A stretch of DNA of 64,000 nucleotides from Nitrobacter vulgaris (GCF_031453995.1 NZ_JAVDPZ010000004.1:124001-188000), one strand, 5' to 3'. Positions 7,689 to 17,228 are shown, numbered from the stretch's first letter. The notes: a model not told the origin generated them from the letters alone. A program made the numbers and translations.

Positions 7689-9059
7689 CTATTTACCGAC
7701 GCAGAATTCTAAAAAGAGTGAATCAAGAATATCGTCTATATCGACACGACCGAGCAGCCGCCCGATAAAATGAACTGCAATTCGTACCTCCTCGGCGACA
7801 AGTTCGTCGCCCCGACCGGCCAGCGCCTCTGCCTTTACAAGCGATGCTGCAGCATCCCGCAATATGCTGCGATGCCGCAATCGCGTGATTGCGCCCGTCT
7901 CACCCCGTCCAAGCCAGACGCCCGCGAAAGCCGTGAGCGCGGCCACCAGTTCATCGACGCCATCACCCCGCGCCGCCGAAATCCGAAATTGCCGCGTCGG
8001 GGCGCGTTGCTCCATTTTCGTTTCGACCTGCCCCAGGTTCGCCCCACCATTCTCCGGGTTAGAAAGGTCGATCTTGTTTCGTATCAGCCAGAGTGAAACG
8101 TCGCCGTTGACAATTGATCCATCCGGCTCGGCGCTGTGATCGGCCGAAAGCCACAGCACCAGATCGGCCGACGCCGCCCGGTCGCGGGCTCGCCGCACGC
8201 CCTCCTGCTCGACGGGATCGTCAGTCTCGCGAATGCCGGCCGTGTCGATGAGCGTCACCGGATAGCCATCGAGATCGAGATAGACTTCGATGATGTCACG
8301 CGTCGTTCCCGCGTGCGGCGACACGATCGCCGCTTCGCGACGGGCAAGACGATTGAGCAGCGTCGACTTGCCGGCATTCGGCGGACCGGCGATCGCGACC
8401 GTCAGACCGTCGCGCAGGCGTTCACTCTGTACTGATGTCGCAAGGGTTTGTTCGATCTCGCGACGGAGCTGCGCGATCTTCTCCAGCGCCGGTTTCAGCA
8501 GGTCTTCCGGTACATCGCCTTCATCGACGAAATCGATTCCGGCTTCGATCAGGGCCGAGGCATCGATCAGCTCCTTGCGCCAACCTCGCGCGCGATCGCC
8601 GAGCAGGCCCTGCAACTGACGCAAGGCCTGACGGCGCTGCCGGTCGGTGTCGGCATGAATCAGATCATCGAGACCTTCGGCTTCAGTGAGATCAATCTTG
8701 CCATTCTCGAAGGAGCGCCGGGTAAACTCTCCCGGTTCCGCAGTTCTCGTATTGTCGATCGACGACAACGCCGCGAACAAGGCGTTCAGCACAGCGCGGC
8801 CGCCGTGAATATGAAACTCCGCGACGTCTTCACCGGTTGCGCTCGCAGGCGAGGGGAACCACAAGACAATAGCATCATCAATTGCTTCACCGGCCCGGTC
8901 GCGCAGCAATACGCGCGTCGCCATACGTGCAACAGGAATTGCACCTGCGATGTCTCGAAGTGCGGTGCCAGCCTCCGGGCCGGACACACGCACAACAGCG
9001 ATCGCCGACGTCGGCCGGCCCGACGACAGCGCAAAGATCGTTTGTTCTCGCGGATGCAT
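7689..9059 (-). CDS. mnmE: tRNA modification GTPase MnmE (TrmE)
   Basis: The 456-residue protein has an N-terminal tetrahydrofolate-binding domain, a helical domain and an inserted G domain with G1 GPPNAGKS at 225-232, G3 DTAGIRET and G4 NKID. It ends FCVGK, matching the C-terminal C(I/L/V)GK of the family, whose Cys is needed for tRNA modification. It forms the MnmEG complex with the next gene. The start is ATG 9059, divergent from the DUF255 gene across a 104-nt gap. Confidence 0.97.
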   Translation of the reverse strand: MHPREQTIFALSSGRPTSAIAVVRVSGPEAGTALRDIAGAIPVARMATRVLLRDRAGEAIDDAIVLWFPSPASATGEDVAEFHIHGGRAVLNALFAALSSIDNTRTAEPGEFTRRSFENGKIDLTEAEGLDDLIHADTDRQRRQALRQLQGLLGDRARGWRKELIDASALIEAGIDFVDEGDVPEDLLKPALEKIAQLRREIEQTLATSVQSERLRDGLTVAIAGPPNAGKSTLLNRLARREAAIVSPHAGTTRDIIEVYLDLDGYPVTLIDTAGIRETDDPVEQEGVRRARDRAASADLVLWLSADHSAEPDGSIVNGDVSLWLIRNKIDLSNPENGGANLGQVETKMEQRAPTRQFRISAARGDGVDELVAALTAFAGVWLGRGETGAITRLRHRSILRDAAASLVKAEALAGRGDELVAEEVRIAVHFIGRLLGRVDIDDILDSLFLEFCVGK

Positions 9060-9163
9060 GACTTATGTCTTGGACTGCTTCGATGATCTGAACTTCAAAG
9101 CTATTGCAACGAACCCCGCCGTACGTTTTCCGTTATCGCAGATTCGCAGAAGGACACTCCGAT

Positions 9164-11194
9164 ATGAATCACGTCGCTACGGGGTCAGACCGCCCTGCGA
9201 ACCGTCTGGCCGCGGAAACCAGTCCCTACCTGCTGCAGCACAAGCACAATCCCGTCGATTGGTGGCCCTGGGGACCCGAGGCGCTCACTGAGGCGCAGCG
9301 GACCAACCGTCCGATCCTACTGTCGATCGGTTACGCAGCCTGTCACTGGTGCCATGTCATGGCGCACGAAAGCTTCGAAGACGACGAGGTCGCCGCAGTG
9401 ATGAACGAACTGTTCGTCTGCATCAAGGTCGATCGCGAGGAGCGGCCTGATATCGATCAGATCTACATGAGCGCGCTGCACCATCTCGGCGAGCAGGGTG
9501 GCTGGCCGCTGACGGTGTTCCTGTCGCCCGATGGATCGCCGTTTTGGGGCGGCACCTATTTTCCGAAGCTACCGGACTTCGGCCGCCCGGCATTCACCGA
9601 CGTTCTGCAATCAGTGGCGCAGGTCTTTCGCGATCAGCCTGATAAAATCTCGCGCAACCGCGACGCGCTGATCGCACGGCTTTCCGAACGCGCCAAGTCG
9701 AAAAACCCGGCCAATCTCGGCGTTACCGAACTCAATAACGCGGCCGTCGCCATCACGCGTTCAACCGACCCGGTGAACGGCGGCCTACAGGGCACACCAA
9801 AATTTCCGCAGTGTTCCGTGCTGGAATTTCTCTGGCGCGCCGGTGCGCGCACCCACGACGACCGCTTTTTTTCGGCCACGACGCTGACCCTGACCCGAAT
9901 GAGCCAGGGCGGTATCTACGATCACCTTGGCGGCGGCTATGCACGCTATTCGGTCGACAACAGATGGCTGGTGCCGCACTTCGAGAAGATGCTTTACGAC
10001 AACGCACAGATCCTTGATCTGCTCGCGCTCGACTATGCACGTAGCAATAATCAGTTGTACTGCGAACGCGCGATCGAGACGGTCGATTGGCTGCGCCGGG
10101 AAATGCTGACGGCCGAGGGCGGTTTTGCCTCTTCACTCGATGCGGACTCCGAAGGCGAGGAGGGCAAGTTCTACGTTTGGTCTCTGAAAGAGGTCAATGA
10201 GGTGCTCGGCCCTGCCGACGCCGCCGATTTTGCCGCGCGCTATGACATCACCGCAAACGGCAATTTCGAAGGTCACAATATTCCCAACCGCCTCAGAAGC
10301 ATCGATGTGGCCAGCGACGACATCGCTAACATGCGGGCGCTGCGCGAAAAGCTACTGGCGCACCGGGAAAGCCGGGTTCGTCCGGGACTCGATGATAAAG
10401 TTCTCGCCGACTGGAACGGCTTGATGATCGCCGCGCTCGTTCACGCCGCTTGCGTCTTCGACAAACCTGACTGGCTGCAAACCGCGCGAACGGCGTTCGA
10501 GTTTATTCGAACCAACATGACCCGCGACGAACGGCTCGGTCATTCCTGGCGCGAGGGCAGGCTTTTGATTCCGGCGCTCGCGTCCGACTATGCCGCGATG
10601 GGACGCGCCGCGCTCGCTCTGTTCGAAGCGACCGGCGACAACGCATATCTTGCGCAGGCGTTACGCTGGCAATCCACGTTGGACACGCACTACGCCGATG
10701 TCGACCATGGCGGCTATTATCTGACGGCCGACGACGCCGAAGGGCTGATCGTGCGGCCGCATTCGACGGCCGATGACGCCATCCCCAACCACGACGGACT
10801 GATCGCGCAAAACCTGGTGCGGCTCGCCGCGCTGACCGGCGCCACAAAATGGCGCGACTGCATCGACAACCTCTTCGCTGCCTTGCTGCCGAGCGCGACC
10901 GAGAACGGCTTTGGCCAGCTGTCGCTCATGAATGCGCGTGATCTTCGCCTCAGCGGCGTGGAGATCGTCGTGGTCGGCGAGGGCGCACAAGCCGACACGC
11001 TGCTCAGCGCCGCACGAAAACTGCCGCACGCGACAAGCATCGTGCTGCACGCGCCGCATGCCGATGCGCTGCCGCAGGATCATTCAGCGCGAGCAAAGAT
11101 TGCGGCGGTGACGCAAAGCGCCGCTTTCATCTGCCGCGGTCAGTCCTGCTCGCTGCCGTTGACCCATCCCGAGGCCCTTAGCGGGATTTTATAG
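9164..11194 (+). CDS. DUF255 thioredoxin-like protein with glycosidase-like C-terminal domain
   Basis: The 676-residue protein starts MNHVATGSDRPANRLAAETS; the ATG at 9164 has AAGGA upstream. Residues 20-160 form the DUF255 thioredoxin-like domain with NPVDWWPWG and the redox-type motif CHWC at 60-63. The rest resembles the alpha/alpha-barrel seen in N-acylglucosamine epimerases, as in YyaL and human SPATA20 relatives. The function is unproven; a cytoplasmic redox or sugar-binding role is only inferred. The stop codon falls at the first bases of a dispersed repeat. Confidence 0.9.
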   Translation: MNHVATGSDRPANRLAAETSPYLLQHKHNPVDWWPWGPEALTEAQRTNRPILLSIGYAACHWCHVMAHESFEDDEVAAVMNELFVCIKVDREERPDIDQIYMSALHHLGEQGGWPLTVFLSPDGSPFWGGTYFPKLPDFGRPAFTDVLQSVAQVFRDQPDKISRNRDALIARLSERAKSKNPANLGVTELNNAAVAITRSTDPVNGGLQGTPKFPQCSVLEFLWRAGARTHDDRFFSATTLTLTRMSQGGIYDHLGGGYARYSVDNRWLVPHFEKMLYDNAQILDLLALDYARSNNQLYCERAIETVDWLRREMLTAEGGFASSLDADSEGEEGKFYVWSLKEVNEVLGPADAADFAARYDITANGNFEGHNIPNRLRSIDVASDDIANMRALREKLLAHRESRVRPGLDDKVLADWNGLMIAALVHAACVFDKPDWLQTARTAFEFIRTNMTRDERLGHSWREGRLLIPALASDYAAMGRAALALFEATGDNAYLAQALRWQSTLDTHYADVDHGGYYLTADDAEGLIVRPHSTADDAIPNHDGLIAQNLVRLAALTGATKWRDCIDNLFAALLPSATENGFGQLSLMNARDLRLSGVEIVVVGEGAQADTLLSAARKLPHATSIVLHAPHADALPQDHSARAKIAAVTQSAAFICRGQSCSLPLTHPEALSGIL

Positions 11195-11294
11195 CGTTTC
11201 GAGCGAAGTGGTGACCGGTTCGCGTGAAGGAACCACGTCAAAACGATAATCCAGAGCTTCGCTTCTGATTAAATCAGAAGCAATAATGCTCTAG
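11192..11294. repeat. Dispersed palindromic repeat, family A copy 1
   Basis: The unit begins AGCGTTTCGAGCGAAGTGG, includes ACCGGTTCGCGTGAAGG, then a perfect hairpin at 11261-11281 (GCTTCTGATT/AATCAGAAGC), and ends GCTCTAG. The DUF255 stop codon TAG is its first triplet. The hairpin could act as a 3' end for that gene. Nine copies of this family are seen in the window. Confidence 0.85.
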
Positions 11295-11365
11295 GAGACT
11301 CGAAAGCGGGTTGAGAAGCCAAACACTCTCGCTTGCGCGAGAGCCGCGCACCCAAGCCAGAATGA

Positions 11366-12631
11366 TCAAGTATTCATCGACTCAAAGAACTCACCGTTGT
11401 TCTTGGTGTTGCGCAGCTTGTCGAGCAGGAACTCTATCGCATCCATGGTACCCATCGGGTTGAGGATACGCCGCAGCACATACATCTTCTTGAGCAGTTG
11501 CGGATCGGTGATCAGCTCTTCCTTGCGCGTCCCGGAGCGGGCGATGTCGATCGCCGGGAAGGTTCGCTTGTCGGCGACCTTGCGGTCGAGGATTAACTCC
11601 GAATTTCCGGTACCCTTGAACTCTTCGAAGATCACTTCGTCCATACGGCTTCCGGTATCGACCAGCGCGGTGGCGATGATGGTCAGTGATCCGCCTTCCT
11701 CGATGTTGCGCGCCGCGCCGAAGAACCGCTTTGGCCGCTGCAAGGCGTTAGCATCGACGCCGCCTGTCAACACCTTGCCGGAGGAGGGCACCACGGTGTT
11801 GTAGGCGCGGCCCAGACGCGTGATCGAATCGAGCAGGATAACGACGTCGCGACCGTGTTCGACCAGACGCTTGGCCTTTTCGATCACCATCTCGGCAACC
11901 TGGACATGGCGCACCGCCGGTTCGTCGAAAGTGGAAGACACGACTTCGCCTTTCACCGAGCGTTGCATGTCGGTGACTTCCTCGGGACGTTCATCGATCA
12001 GAAGAACGATCAGATAGCATTCGGGATGATTGGCGGTGATGGAGTGCGCGATGTTCTGCATCAGCACGGTCTTGCCGGTCCGTGGCGGCGCTACGATCAG
12101 GGCGCGCTGACCCTTGCCGATCGGAGCGACGATATCGATAACCCGCGCCGACAGATCCTTACGAGTGGGATCTTCCAGCTCGAGCCGGAACCGCTGATCG
12201 GGGAACAAAGGCGTCAGGTTGTCAAAGTTGACCTTGTGCTTGGACTTCTCGGGATCCTCGAAATTGAGCGTGTTGACTTTCAACAACGCAAAGTAGCGCT
12301 CGCCCTCCTTGGGGCTACGAATGTGCCCTTCAATGGTATCTCCGGTTCGCAGGCCGAAGCGGCGAATCTGCGATGGCGAAACATAGATATCGTCCGGACC
12401 AGGCAGATAGTTAGCGTCCGGCGAGCGCAGGAAGCCGAAGCCGTCCGAGAGCACCTCAACGACACCCTCGCCGATGATATCGGTTTCCTGGATGGCAAGC
12501 TGCTTCAGAATCGCGAACATCAGCTCCTGCTTGCGCATGGTGCTGGCGTTTTCAACCCCAAGCTCTTCCGCAAACGAGACGAGTTCAGCTGGAGTCTTGG
12601 CTTTGAGGTCTTGAAGTTTCATTTCCCGCAT
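11366..12631 (-). CDS. rho: Transcription termination factor Rho
   Basis: The 421-residue protein starts MREMKLQDLKAKTPAELVSF. It has the Rho N-terminal helical domain, the cold-shock-like RNA-binding domain (GVVEVLSDGFGFLRS), Walker A APPRTGKT at 181-188, Walker B and the R-loop of the hexameric RNA helicase. It terminates untranslated transcripts. I use the ATG at 12631 with AGGA about 8 nt upstream; an in-frame GTG/ATG extension further upstream looks non-coding. A leader of 279 nt separates it from hemJ on the same strand. Confidence 0.98.
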   Translation of the reverse strand: MREMKLQDLKAKTPAELVSFAEELGVENASTMRKQELMFAILKQLAIQETDIIGEGVVEVLSDGFGFLRSPDANYLPGPDDIYVSPSQIRRFGLRTGDTIEGHIRSPKEGERYFALLKVNTLNFEDPEKSKHKVNFDNLTPLFPDQRFRLELEDPTRKDLSARVIDIVAPIGKGQRALIVAPPRTGKTVLMQNIAHSITANHPECYLIVLLIDERPEEVTDMQRSVKGEVVSSTFDEPAVRHVQVAEMVIEKAKRLVEHGRDVVILLDSITRLGRAYNTVVPSSGKVLTGGVDANALQRPKRFFGAARNIEEGGSLTIIATALVDTGSRMDEVIFEEFKGTGNSELILDRKVADKRTFPAIDIARSGTRKEELITDPQLLKKMYVLRRILNPMGTMDAIEFLLDKLRNTKNNGEFFESMNT

Positions 12632-12910
12632 TGGGAGAAGTCCTGTGGAATGCTTGAGGAGGATTGCCAGGCGGTTTCGTGAAGATGCGGACGACGACCG
12701 AAAGAAAAGTCCGCAGTCCTGCCCGTACCGGGAAAAACCTCGAGCGAGGAAGGGCACCGAAAGGCTTCAAACCTGACGTGGCGACCGGTTCGATTTAGAA
12801 ACCGGGACGCGACCACATCCGCCTGCGTAGGGTGGGATGCGCACAATATAGAAAATTGATTGCCTCCGCGCAAGGAGGTGCTGACAGACTCTTGCCGGCC
12901 GTTTTCCGGC

Positions 12911-13333
12911 CTAAGATGGCTTGACGATGACCAGAATAACGATGCCTATCATGAGGGCTGTTACAACCTCATTGATAATACGATAGAATTTCTGACTCAT
13001 CACATTGCGGTCGGCCGCGAAATCGCGTACGCGGCGGGCAAAATAGCCGTGAACGGCGGACATCAGGATGACGAGCGCCAATTTACCCTGAAACCAGCCG
13101 ACCGAATACCACTGACGCTCCCACATCATATAAAGACCGAGTCCCCAGGCCACCATCATCGCCGGATTGATGATGGCCTTGAAGAGCCTGCGCTCCATGA
13201 TCTTGAACGTCTCGGATTGCTTCGAGCCGATCTCCGCATCGCAGTGATAGATAAACAGCCGCGGCAGATAAAGCATTCCCGCCATCCAGGAAATGATCGC
13301 AATGACATGAAAGGCTTTGATCCACTCGTACAT
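12911..13333 (-). CDS. hemJ: Protoporphyrinogen IX oxidase HemJ
   Basis: The 140-residue membrane protein has four predicted transmembrane helices and starts MYEWIKAFHVIAIISWMAGM. It contains the N-terminal His (residue 9) and a central Lys after WFQG that are conserved in HemJ, the haem-b-dependent oxidase that makes protoporphyrin IX. Its position upstream of rho and next to the predicted origin is typical. In related genomes hemE usually lies beside it; hemE is not in this window. Confidence 0.93.
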   Translation of the reverse strand: MYEWIKAFHVIAIISWMAGMLYLPRLFIYHCDAEIGSKQSETFKIMERRLFKAIINPAMMVAWGLGLYMMWERQWYSVGWFQGKLALVILMSAVHGYFARRVRDFAADRNVMSQKFYRIINEVVTALMIGIVILVIVKPS

Positions 13334-13759
13334 CGATCGTCTCGTTCAGGTCTCGGTCTTACGATCTGCCGCGCGTCCAGTACCTGCCAGAATCGGAGCG
13401 ATATCCGCAAGCGACTCTTTCTAAAGAAAATCTTAAGATTCTTCAGTTTGAGTTTAAGTGACGGTGAATTGGGCGAACACAATGTCGTCCCCGTCTTTTC
13501 CGTACCTTGCCCACATAGGCACGAGATTCCGAGGCATTCACGATCAATCAAAAGATCATCGTGGAGCCAGGTACTTACCCCGCATTCGCACGGGATTATC
13601 AAGAGACAAGTCCACACAGCCCTACTATCTTCCGAGACGGCGGACAGAGTTTTGCCTTCAGGAGACCTGTGAAGAAAAATCAAGGTTATCCCGTAGCTGT
13701 CGCAGAATAAGCGAAATTGCGGCTAGGTCTCCACAACGATACACAGGGTATGCAGGTCC
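13334..13759. other. Candidate chromosomal replication origin (oriC) between hemJ and ppsR
   Basis: This 426-nt gap holds no gene. It lies directly upstream of ppsR (the RP001 homologue), the position of oriC in Caulobacter and Rickettsia. I see an AT-rich block at about 13415-13460 containing the palindrome AATCTTAAGATT (13429-13440), and several 7/9 matches to the DnaA box TTATCCACA: TTGCCCACA near 13507, TTATCAAGA near 13596, TGTGAAGAA (reverse) near 13668 and GTCTCCACA near 13727. No perfect DnaA box is present. Position and parS proximity are the main arguments. Confidence 0.55.
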
Positions 13760-14602
13760 ATGGCACCCGTGACCGGCCGCGATTTTCATCTTCATCTTGT
13801 CTCCGATTCGACTGGCGAGACGCTGATCACCGTTTCACGCGCGGTGGCCGCCCAATATGCCGATGTCACGCCTATCGAACACGTCTACCCTATGGTTCGC
13901 AGCCAGAAGCAGCTCGATCGCGTTCTTGCGGAAATCGAGGAAGCGCCGGGAATCGTTCTGTTCACATTGCTGGAAAAGGATCTGGTGGCGCGCCTCGAGG
14001 CTAAGTGCCAGGCGATTAACAGCCCAAGCCTTTCGATTATCGGCCCGGTCATGCAGCTGTTTCAGGCCTACCTTGGCGCTGATACCACCGGCCGCGTTGG
14101 TGCCCAACACACGCTGAACGCGGACTATTTCAAGCGTATCGACGCCTTGAATTACACGATGATGCATGACGATGGGCAGCACGTCGAAGGTCTGGAGGAG
14201 GCGGACGTCGTTCTGGTCGGTGTGTCGCGCACCTCGAAGACGCCAACGTCGGTCTACCTTGCCAACCGCGGCATCCGCACTGCGAACGTTCCGCTAGTGC
14301 CGGGCATCGCGATTCCGCGTCAACTCGAATTGTTGAAGAACCCCTTGGTTGTCAGTCTTCATGCAACACCCGAGCGCCTGATTCAGGTCAGGCAGAACCG
14401 GTTGTTGAGCATCGGGGCAGGACCAGGCAATGAGGCCTATATCGATCGCCAATCTGTTACGGACGAAGTGATCCACGCCCGCCGCCTGAGTATGAAACAC
14501 GACTGGGCTCAACTGGATGTCACACGCCGGTCGATCGAGGAGACAGCCGCGGCGATCATGAAGCTGTTTGCCGACAGGCGCCGGCAGCGCGGTTCGGGGT
14601 AG
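13760..14602 (+). CDS. ppsR: Pyruvate,phosphate dikinase/PEP synthase regulatory protein (DUF299, RP001 family)
   Basis: The 280-residue protein has the P-loop-like motif GVSRTSKT at 154-161, diagnostic of the DUF299 kinase/pyrophosphorylase family that switches PPDK or PEP synthase off (ADP-dependent) and on (phosphate-dependent). Which of the two is its target here cannot be told from the sequence. Its homologue RP001 marks the replication origin in other alphaproteobacteria. maf follows after 7 nt and coaE after that, so the three are likely an operon. Confidence 0.94.
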   Translation: MAPVTGRDFHLHLVSDSTGETLITVSRAVAAQYADVTPIEHVYPMVRSQKQLDRVLAEIEEAPGIVLFTLLEKDLVARLEAKCQAINSPSLSIIGPVMQLFQAYLGADTTGRVGAQHTLNADYFKRIDALNYTMMHDDGQHVEGLEEADVVLVGVSRTSKTPTSVYLANRGIRTANVPLVPGIAIPRQLELLKNPLVVSLHATPERLIQVRQNRLLSIGAGPGNEAYIDRQSVTDEVIHARRLSMKHDWAQLDVTRRSIEETAAAIMKLFADRRRQRGSG

Positions 14603-14609
14603 GCCGGAA

Positions 14610-15218
14610 ATGGCGATATGGCGCGAATCAAAACCCCTGATACTGGCGTCGCAAAGCCGGGTGCGACAACTATTGCTCGCCAATGCAGGTCTGTCATTCG
14701 AGACAGTCCCGGCTGCGATCGACGAGCGAACCGTCCAGCAAAGTTCCGGCCTCACGACCGCGGGTGAGATCGCGGCTCGTTTGGCCTGTGAAAAAGCACG
14801 TGACGTTTCGTTGCGCTCGCCCGGCCGCTACGTCATCGGGGCGGATCAGACACTCGAATGCGATGGTCGCCTGTTCAACAAACCGGTCGGGCGCGCGGGG
14901 GCGGCCGCACACCTGCGTGCGCTTTCTGGGCGAACTCATCTTTTGCACGCTGGCGTCTCGGTCGTACGCGATGGTAAGTCGCTGTTTGAAGATGTCTCAG
15001 TCGCGCGGATGACGATGCGGGAACTGAGCGAGGACACGATCAGAGTGTATCTGGACGCGGCTGGCGATGCGGCTTCCTCCAGTGTCGGCGCCTATCAGCT
15101 CGAAAGCCTCGGCATCCATCTATTTAGCCTGATCGAAGGAGATCATTTCACCATTCTAGGCTTGCCGCTGTTGCCGCTGCTTGCTTTTCTGCGCTCTCAA
15201 GAGTTGCTATCGCTGTAA
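14610..15218 (+). CDS. maf: Maf-family nucleoside triphosphate pyrophosphatase
   Basis: The 202-residue protein starts MAIWRESKPLILASQSRVRQ, the Maf signature in a slightly divergent form (LASQSRVRQLLL instead of LASxSPRRxxLL), with DERTV and the catalytic-loop motif GADQTLECDG. Maf proteins hydrolyse non-canonical or surplus NTPs to NMP and PPi, and limit septation when overproduced. It sits between ppsR and coaE. The usual neighbour aroE is absent; only 16 nt separate the maf stop from coaE. Confidence 0.92.
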   Translation: MAIWRESKPLILASQSRVRQLLLANAGLSFETVPAAIDERTVQQSSGLTTAGEIAARLACEKARDVSLRSPGRYVIGADQTLECDGRLFNKPVGRAGAAAHLRALSGRTHLLHAGVSVVRDGKSLFEDVSVARMTMRELSEDTIRVYLDAAGDAASSSVGAYQLESLGIHLFSLIEGDHFTILGLPLLPLLAFLRSQELLSL

Positions 15219-15234
15219 CAGCGGATGTTCGGAT

Positions 15235-15834
15235 ATGCTGGTGCTTGGGCTGACCGGCTCGATCGGAATGGGCAAATCGACCACCGCCCGACTTTTTTCC
15301 GAAGCGGGGATTCCGGTTTACGATGCGGACGCGGCCGTTCACGCCATCTATGAAGGAGAGGCGGCCCCGGTGATTGAGGCCACGTTTCCCGGCACGACCG
15401 TCGACGGCAAAGTCGACCGTGAGAAATTGTCGGCAAAGGTCGTGCACGATACCGCAGCCATGAAGCGGCTTGAGGAGATCGTGCACCCCATGTTGCATGT
15501 CTACCGTCGCGCGTTTCTCGAGCAGGCTGAGCGGTCAGGTGCAGCGGTAGCGGTGGTTGATGTGCCGTTGCTGTTTGAAACCGGCGGCGAGCAGGATGTC
15601 GACGCGGTCGTTGTCGTCACGACAACGCCTGACATTCAGCGCAAGCGCATCATGGCTCGCAACAACATGACGAGCGAAAAGCTGGAAGCAATCCTTGCCC
15701 GGCAGTTGCCGGATGCCGAAAAGCGCACGCGGGCGGATTTCGTAGTGGATACCTCGCACGGTCTTGATCACGTGCGCGCGCAAATCCCGGAAATCTTGGC
15801 AGCAGCTGCTAAGATGCCGCGGCGGCGGCTCTGA
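15235..15834 (+). CDS. coaE: Dephospho-CoA kinase
   Basis: The 199-residue protein opens MLVLGLTGSIGMGKSTTARL, with the P-loop GSIGMGKS at 8-15, then DADAAVHAIYEG and the lid region RNNMTSEKLEAILARQLP. It phosphorylates dephospho-CoA, the last step of CoA synthesis; coaA, the first step, is 11.5 kb away. The ATG at 15235 follows the maf stop by 16 nt. Confidence 0.95.
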   Translation: MLVLGLTGSIGMGKSTTARLFSEAGIPVYDADAAVHAIYEGEAAPVIEATFPGTTVDGKVDREKLSAKVVHDTAAMKRLEEIVHPMLHVYRRAFLEQAERSGAAVAVVDVPLLFETGGEQDVDAVVVVTTTPDIQRKRIMARNNMTSEKLEAILARQLPDAEKRTRADFVVDTSHGLDHVRAQIPEILAAAAKMPRRRL

Positions 15835-15849
15835 TTCTCCTGAGCCGGT

Positions 15850-15942
15850 CCGCTTCTGAGGGAATCAGAAGCGAGCACTATGATTTTGATTTGACACGTT
15901 TTCTTCACGCGAACTGACATTCACTTCGCTGGAAAACGCTCT
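15850..15942. repeat. Dispersed palindromic repeat, family A copy 2 (reverse)
   Basis: The reverse-oriented unit has the hairpin CGCTTCTGA/TCAGAAGCG (15851-15873), then TTTGATTTGACACG, CTTCACGCGAAC and the end GAAAACGCTCTA. It fills most of the 124-nt gap between coaE and dnaQ and ends 16 nt before the dnaQ start. Confidence 0.85.
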
Positions 15943-15958
15943 AATATCACGAAAGCGC

Positions 15959-16693
15959 ATGCGCGAAATCGTTCTCGATACCGAAACCACCGGCCTGGAT
16001 CCGCTGCGAGGCGATCGTCTGGTTGAGCTCGGTTGCGTTGAGATATTCAACCGCATGCCGACGGGGCAAACGTTCCACCGTTACATCAATCCGGAACGCG
16101 ATATGCCACAAGAGGCGTTCGCGGTACATGGCCTGTCGAGCGAATTCCTTGCCGACAAACCGCTGTTTGCGCACGTCGTTGATGAGTTTCTGGAATTTAT
16201 TGGTGATGCGCCTCTGATCATTCACAACGCATCGTTCGATATCAGCTTCATCAATGCCGAGCTTGATCGCCTCAAAAGGCAGGCGATCGGCCGCGATCGG
16301 TTGGTAGACACGCTATTGATGGCGCGTCGAAAACATCCCGGCGTCTCGAACCGGCTGGACGACCTGTGCTCGCGCTATGCCATCGACAATAGCCGCCGAA
16401 CCAAACACGGCGCATTGCTGGACGCCGAGCTGCTTGCGGAAGTCTATATTGATCTCATTGGCGCGCGCCAGTCGCAATTAATCCTGGCTGAAGCCACGCC
16501 CCGTCAATCCGGCGGAACTTTGGAACTGCCAAGACGTCAGCGAACGGTGCCGCTGTCCTCGCGCGTGACCGAGGCCGACCGCATTGCGCATCGGAATTTC
16601 GTCGCTACGCTCGGCGAGAAGGCGATCTGGACAGAATTCCTGGCCCAGGAATCCGAAAAGCTGAATCCAGTCCTGGAACGGGATGGCGTCTGA
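15959..16693 (+). CDS. dnaQ: DNA polymerase III epsilon subunit (3'-5' proofreading exonuclease)
   Basis: The 244-residue DEDDh exonuclease has ExoI DTETTG (Asp7, Glu9), ExoII HNASFD (Asp94) and ExoIII with His150 and Asp155 (HGALLD). It proofreads for the replicative polymerase. A C-terminal tail of about 60 residues follows the exonuclease fold and would bind the alpha subunit. It converges on secB; a short self-complementary CGCCTTTAAGGGCG lies in the 49-nt gap. Confidence 0.95.
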   Translation: MREIVLDTETTGLDPLRGDRLVELGCVEIFNRMPTGQTFHRYINPERDMPQEAFAVHGLSSEFLADKPLFAHVVDEFLEFIGDAPLIIHNASFDISFINAELDRLKRQAIGRDRLVDTLLMARRKHPGVSNRLDDLCSRYAIDNSRRTKHGALLDAELLAEVYIDLIGARQSQLILAEATPRQSGGTLELPRRQRTVPLSSRVTEADRIAHRNFVATLGEKAIWTEFLAQESEKLNPVLERDGV

Positions 16694-16742
16694 TTCACGT
16701 ATATGAATCGCCTTTAAGGGCGACGGCCTCGCTCGCCGTGGA

Positions 16743-17228
16743 TTAGCTTGGCTTTTGTTGCGCCGCGGCGGCGGCCTGACGCTCCATGTTTTGTCGATAC
16801 AGGCTTACAAAATCAATTGGGTCGAGCATCAGTGGCGGAAATCCGCCGCCACGAACGGTTGTGGCGACAATTTCGCGAGCGAATGGGAACAGCAGCCGTG
16901 GGCATTCGATCATGACCAGGGGGTGAAGATTTTCCTGGGGGACGTTGACGATCCGGAACACGCCCGCATAGGCGAGCTCGAAACTGAACATCAGCTTGCC
17001 GGTATGTTCAGCCTTGCCTTCGACTTTAAGCACCACCTCATAGTCGTTCTCCGCCACGTTGCTGGCGCCCACATTGATCTGAACGCTGATCGACGGAGGC
17101 TGTTGCTGAGGCGCGAGGGAGGCGGGCGCGTTGGGATTCTCGAAAGAGAAATCTTTGGTGTACTGGGCCAGCACGTTCAATTGGGGTGAAGGGGCTGCCT
17201 CGGGAGGCGTGCCGTTGCCGTTGGTCAT
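16743..17228 (-). CDS. secB: Protein-export chaperone SecB
   Basis: The 161-residue protein has the SecB core: QYTKDFSFENPNAP, NVGASNV, and the strand FELAYAGVFRIVNVP, followed by PRLLFPFAREIVATTVRGGGFPPL. SecB is a tetramer that holds preproteins unfolded and hands them to SecA. The ATG at 17228 is preceded by AGGAGAGAGAG. Location next to dnaQ and timA is the conserved alphaproteobacterial order. Confidence 0.97.
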   Translation of the reverse strand: MTNGNGTPPEAAPSPQLNVLAQYTKDFSFENPNAPASLAPQQQPPSISVQINVGASNVAENDYEVVLKVEGKAEHTGKLMFSFELAYAGVFRIVNVPQENLHPLVMIECPRLLFPFAREIVATTVRGGGFPPLMLDPIDFVSLYRQNMERQAAAAAQQKPS

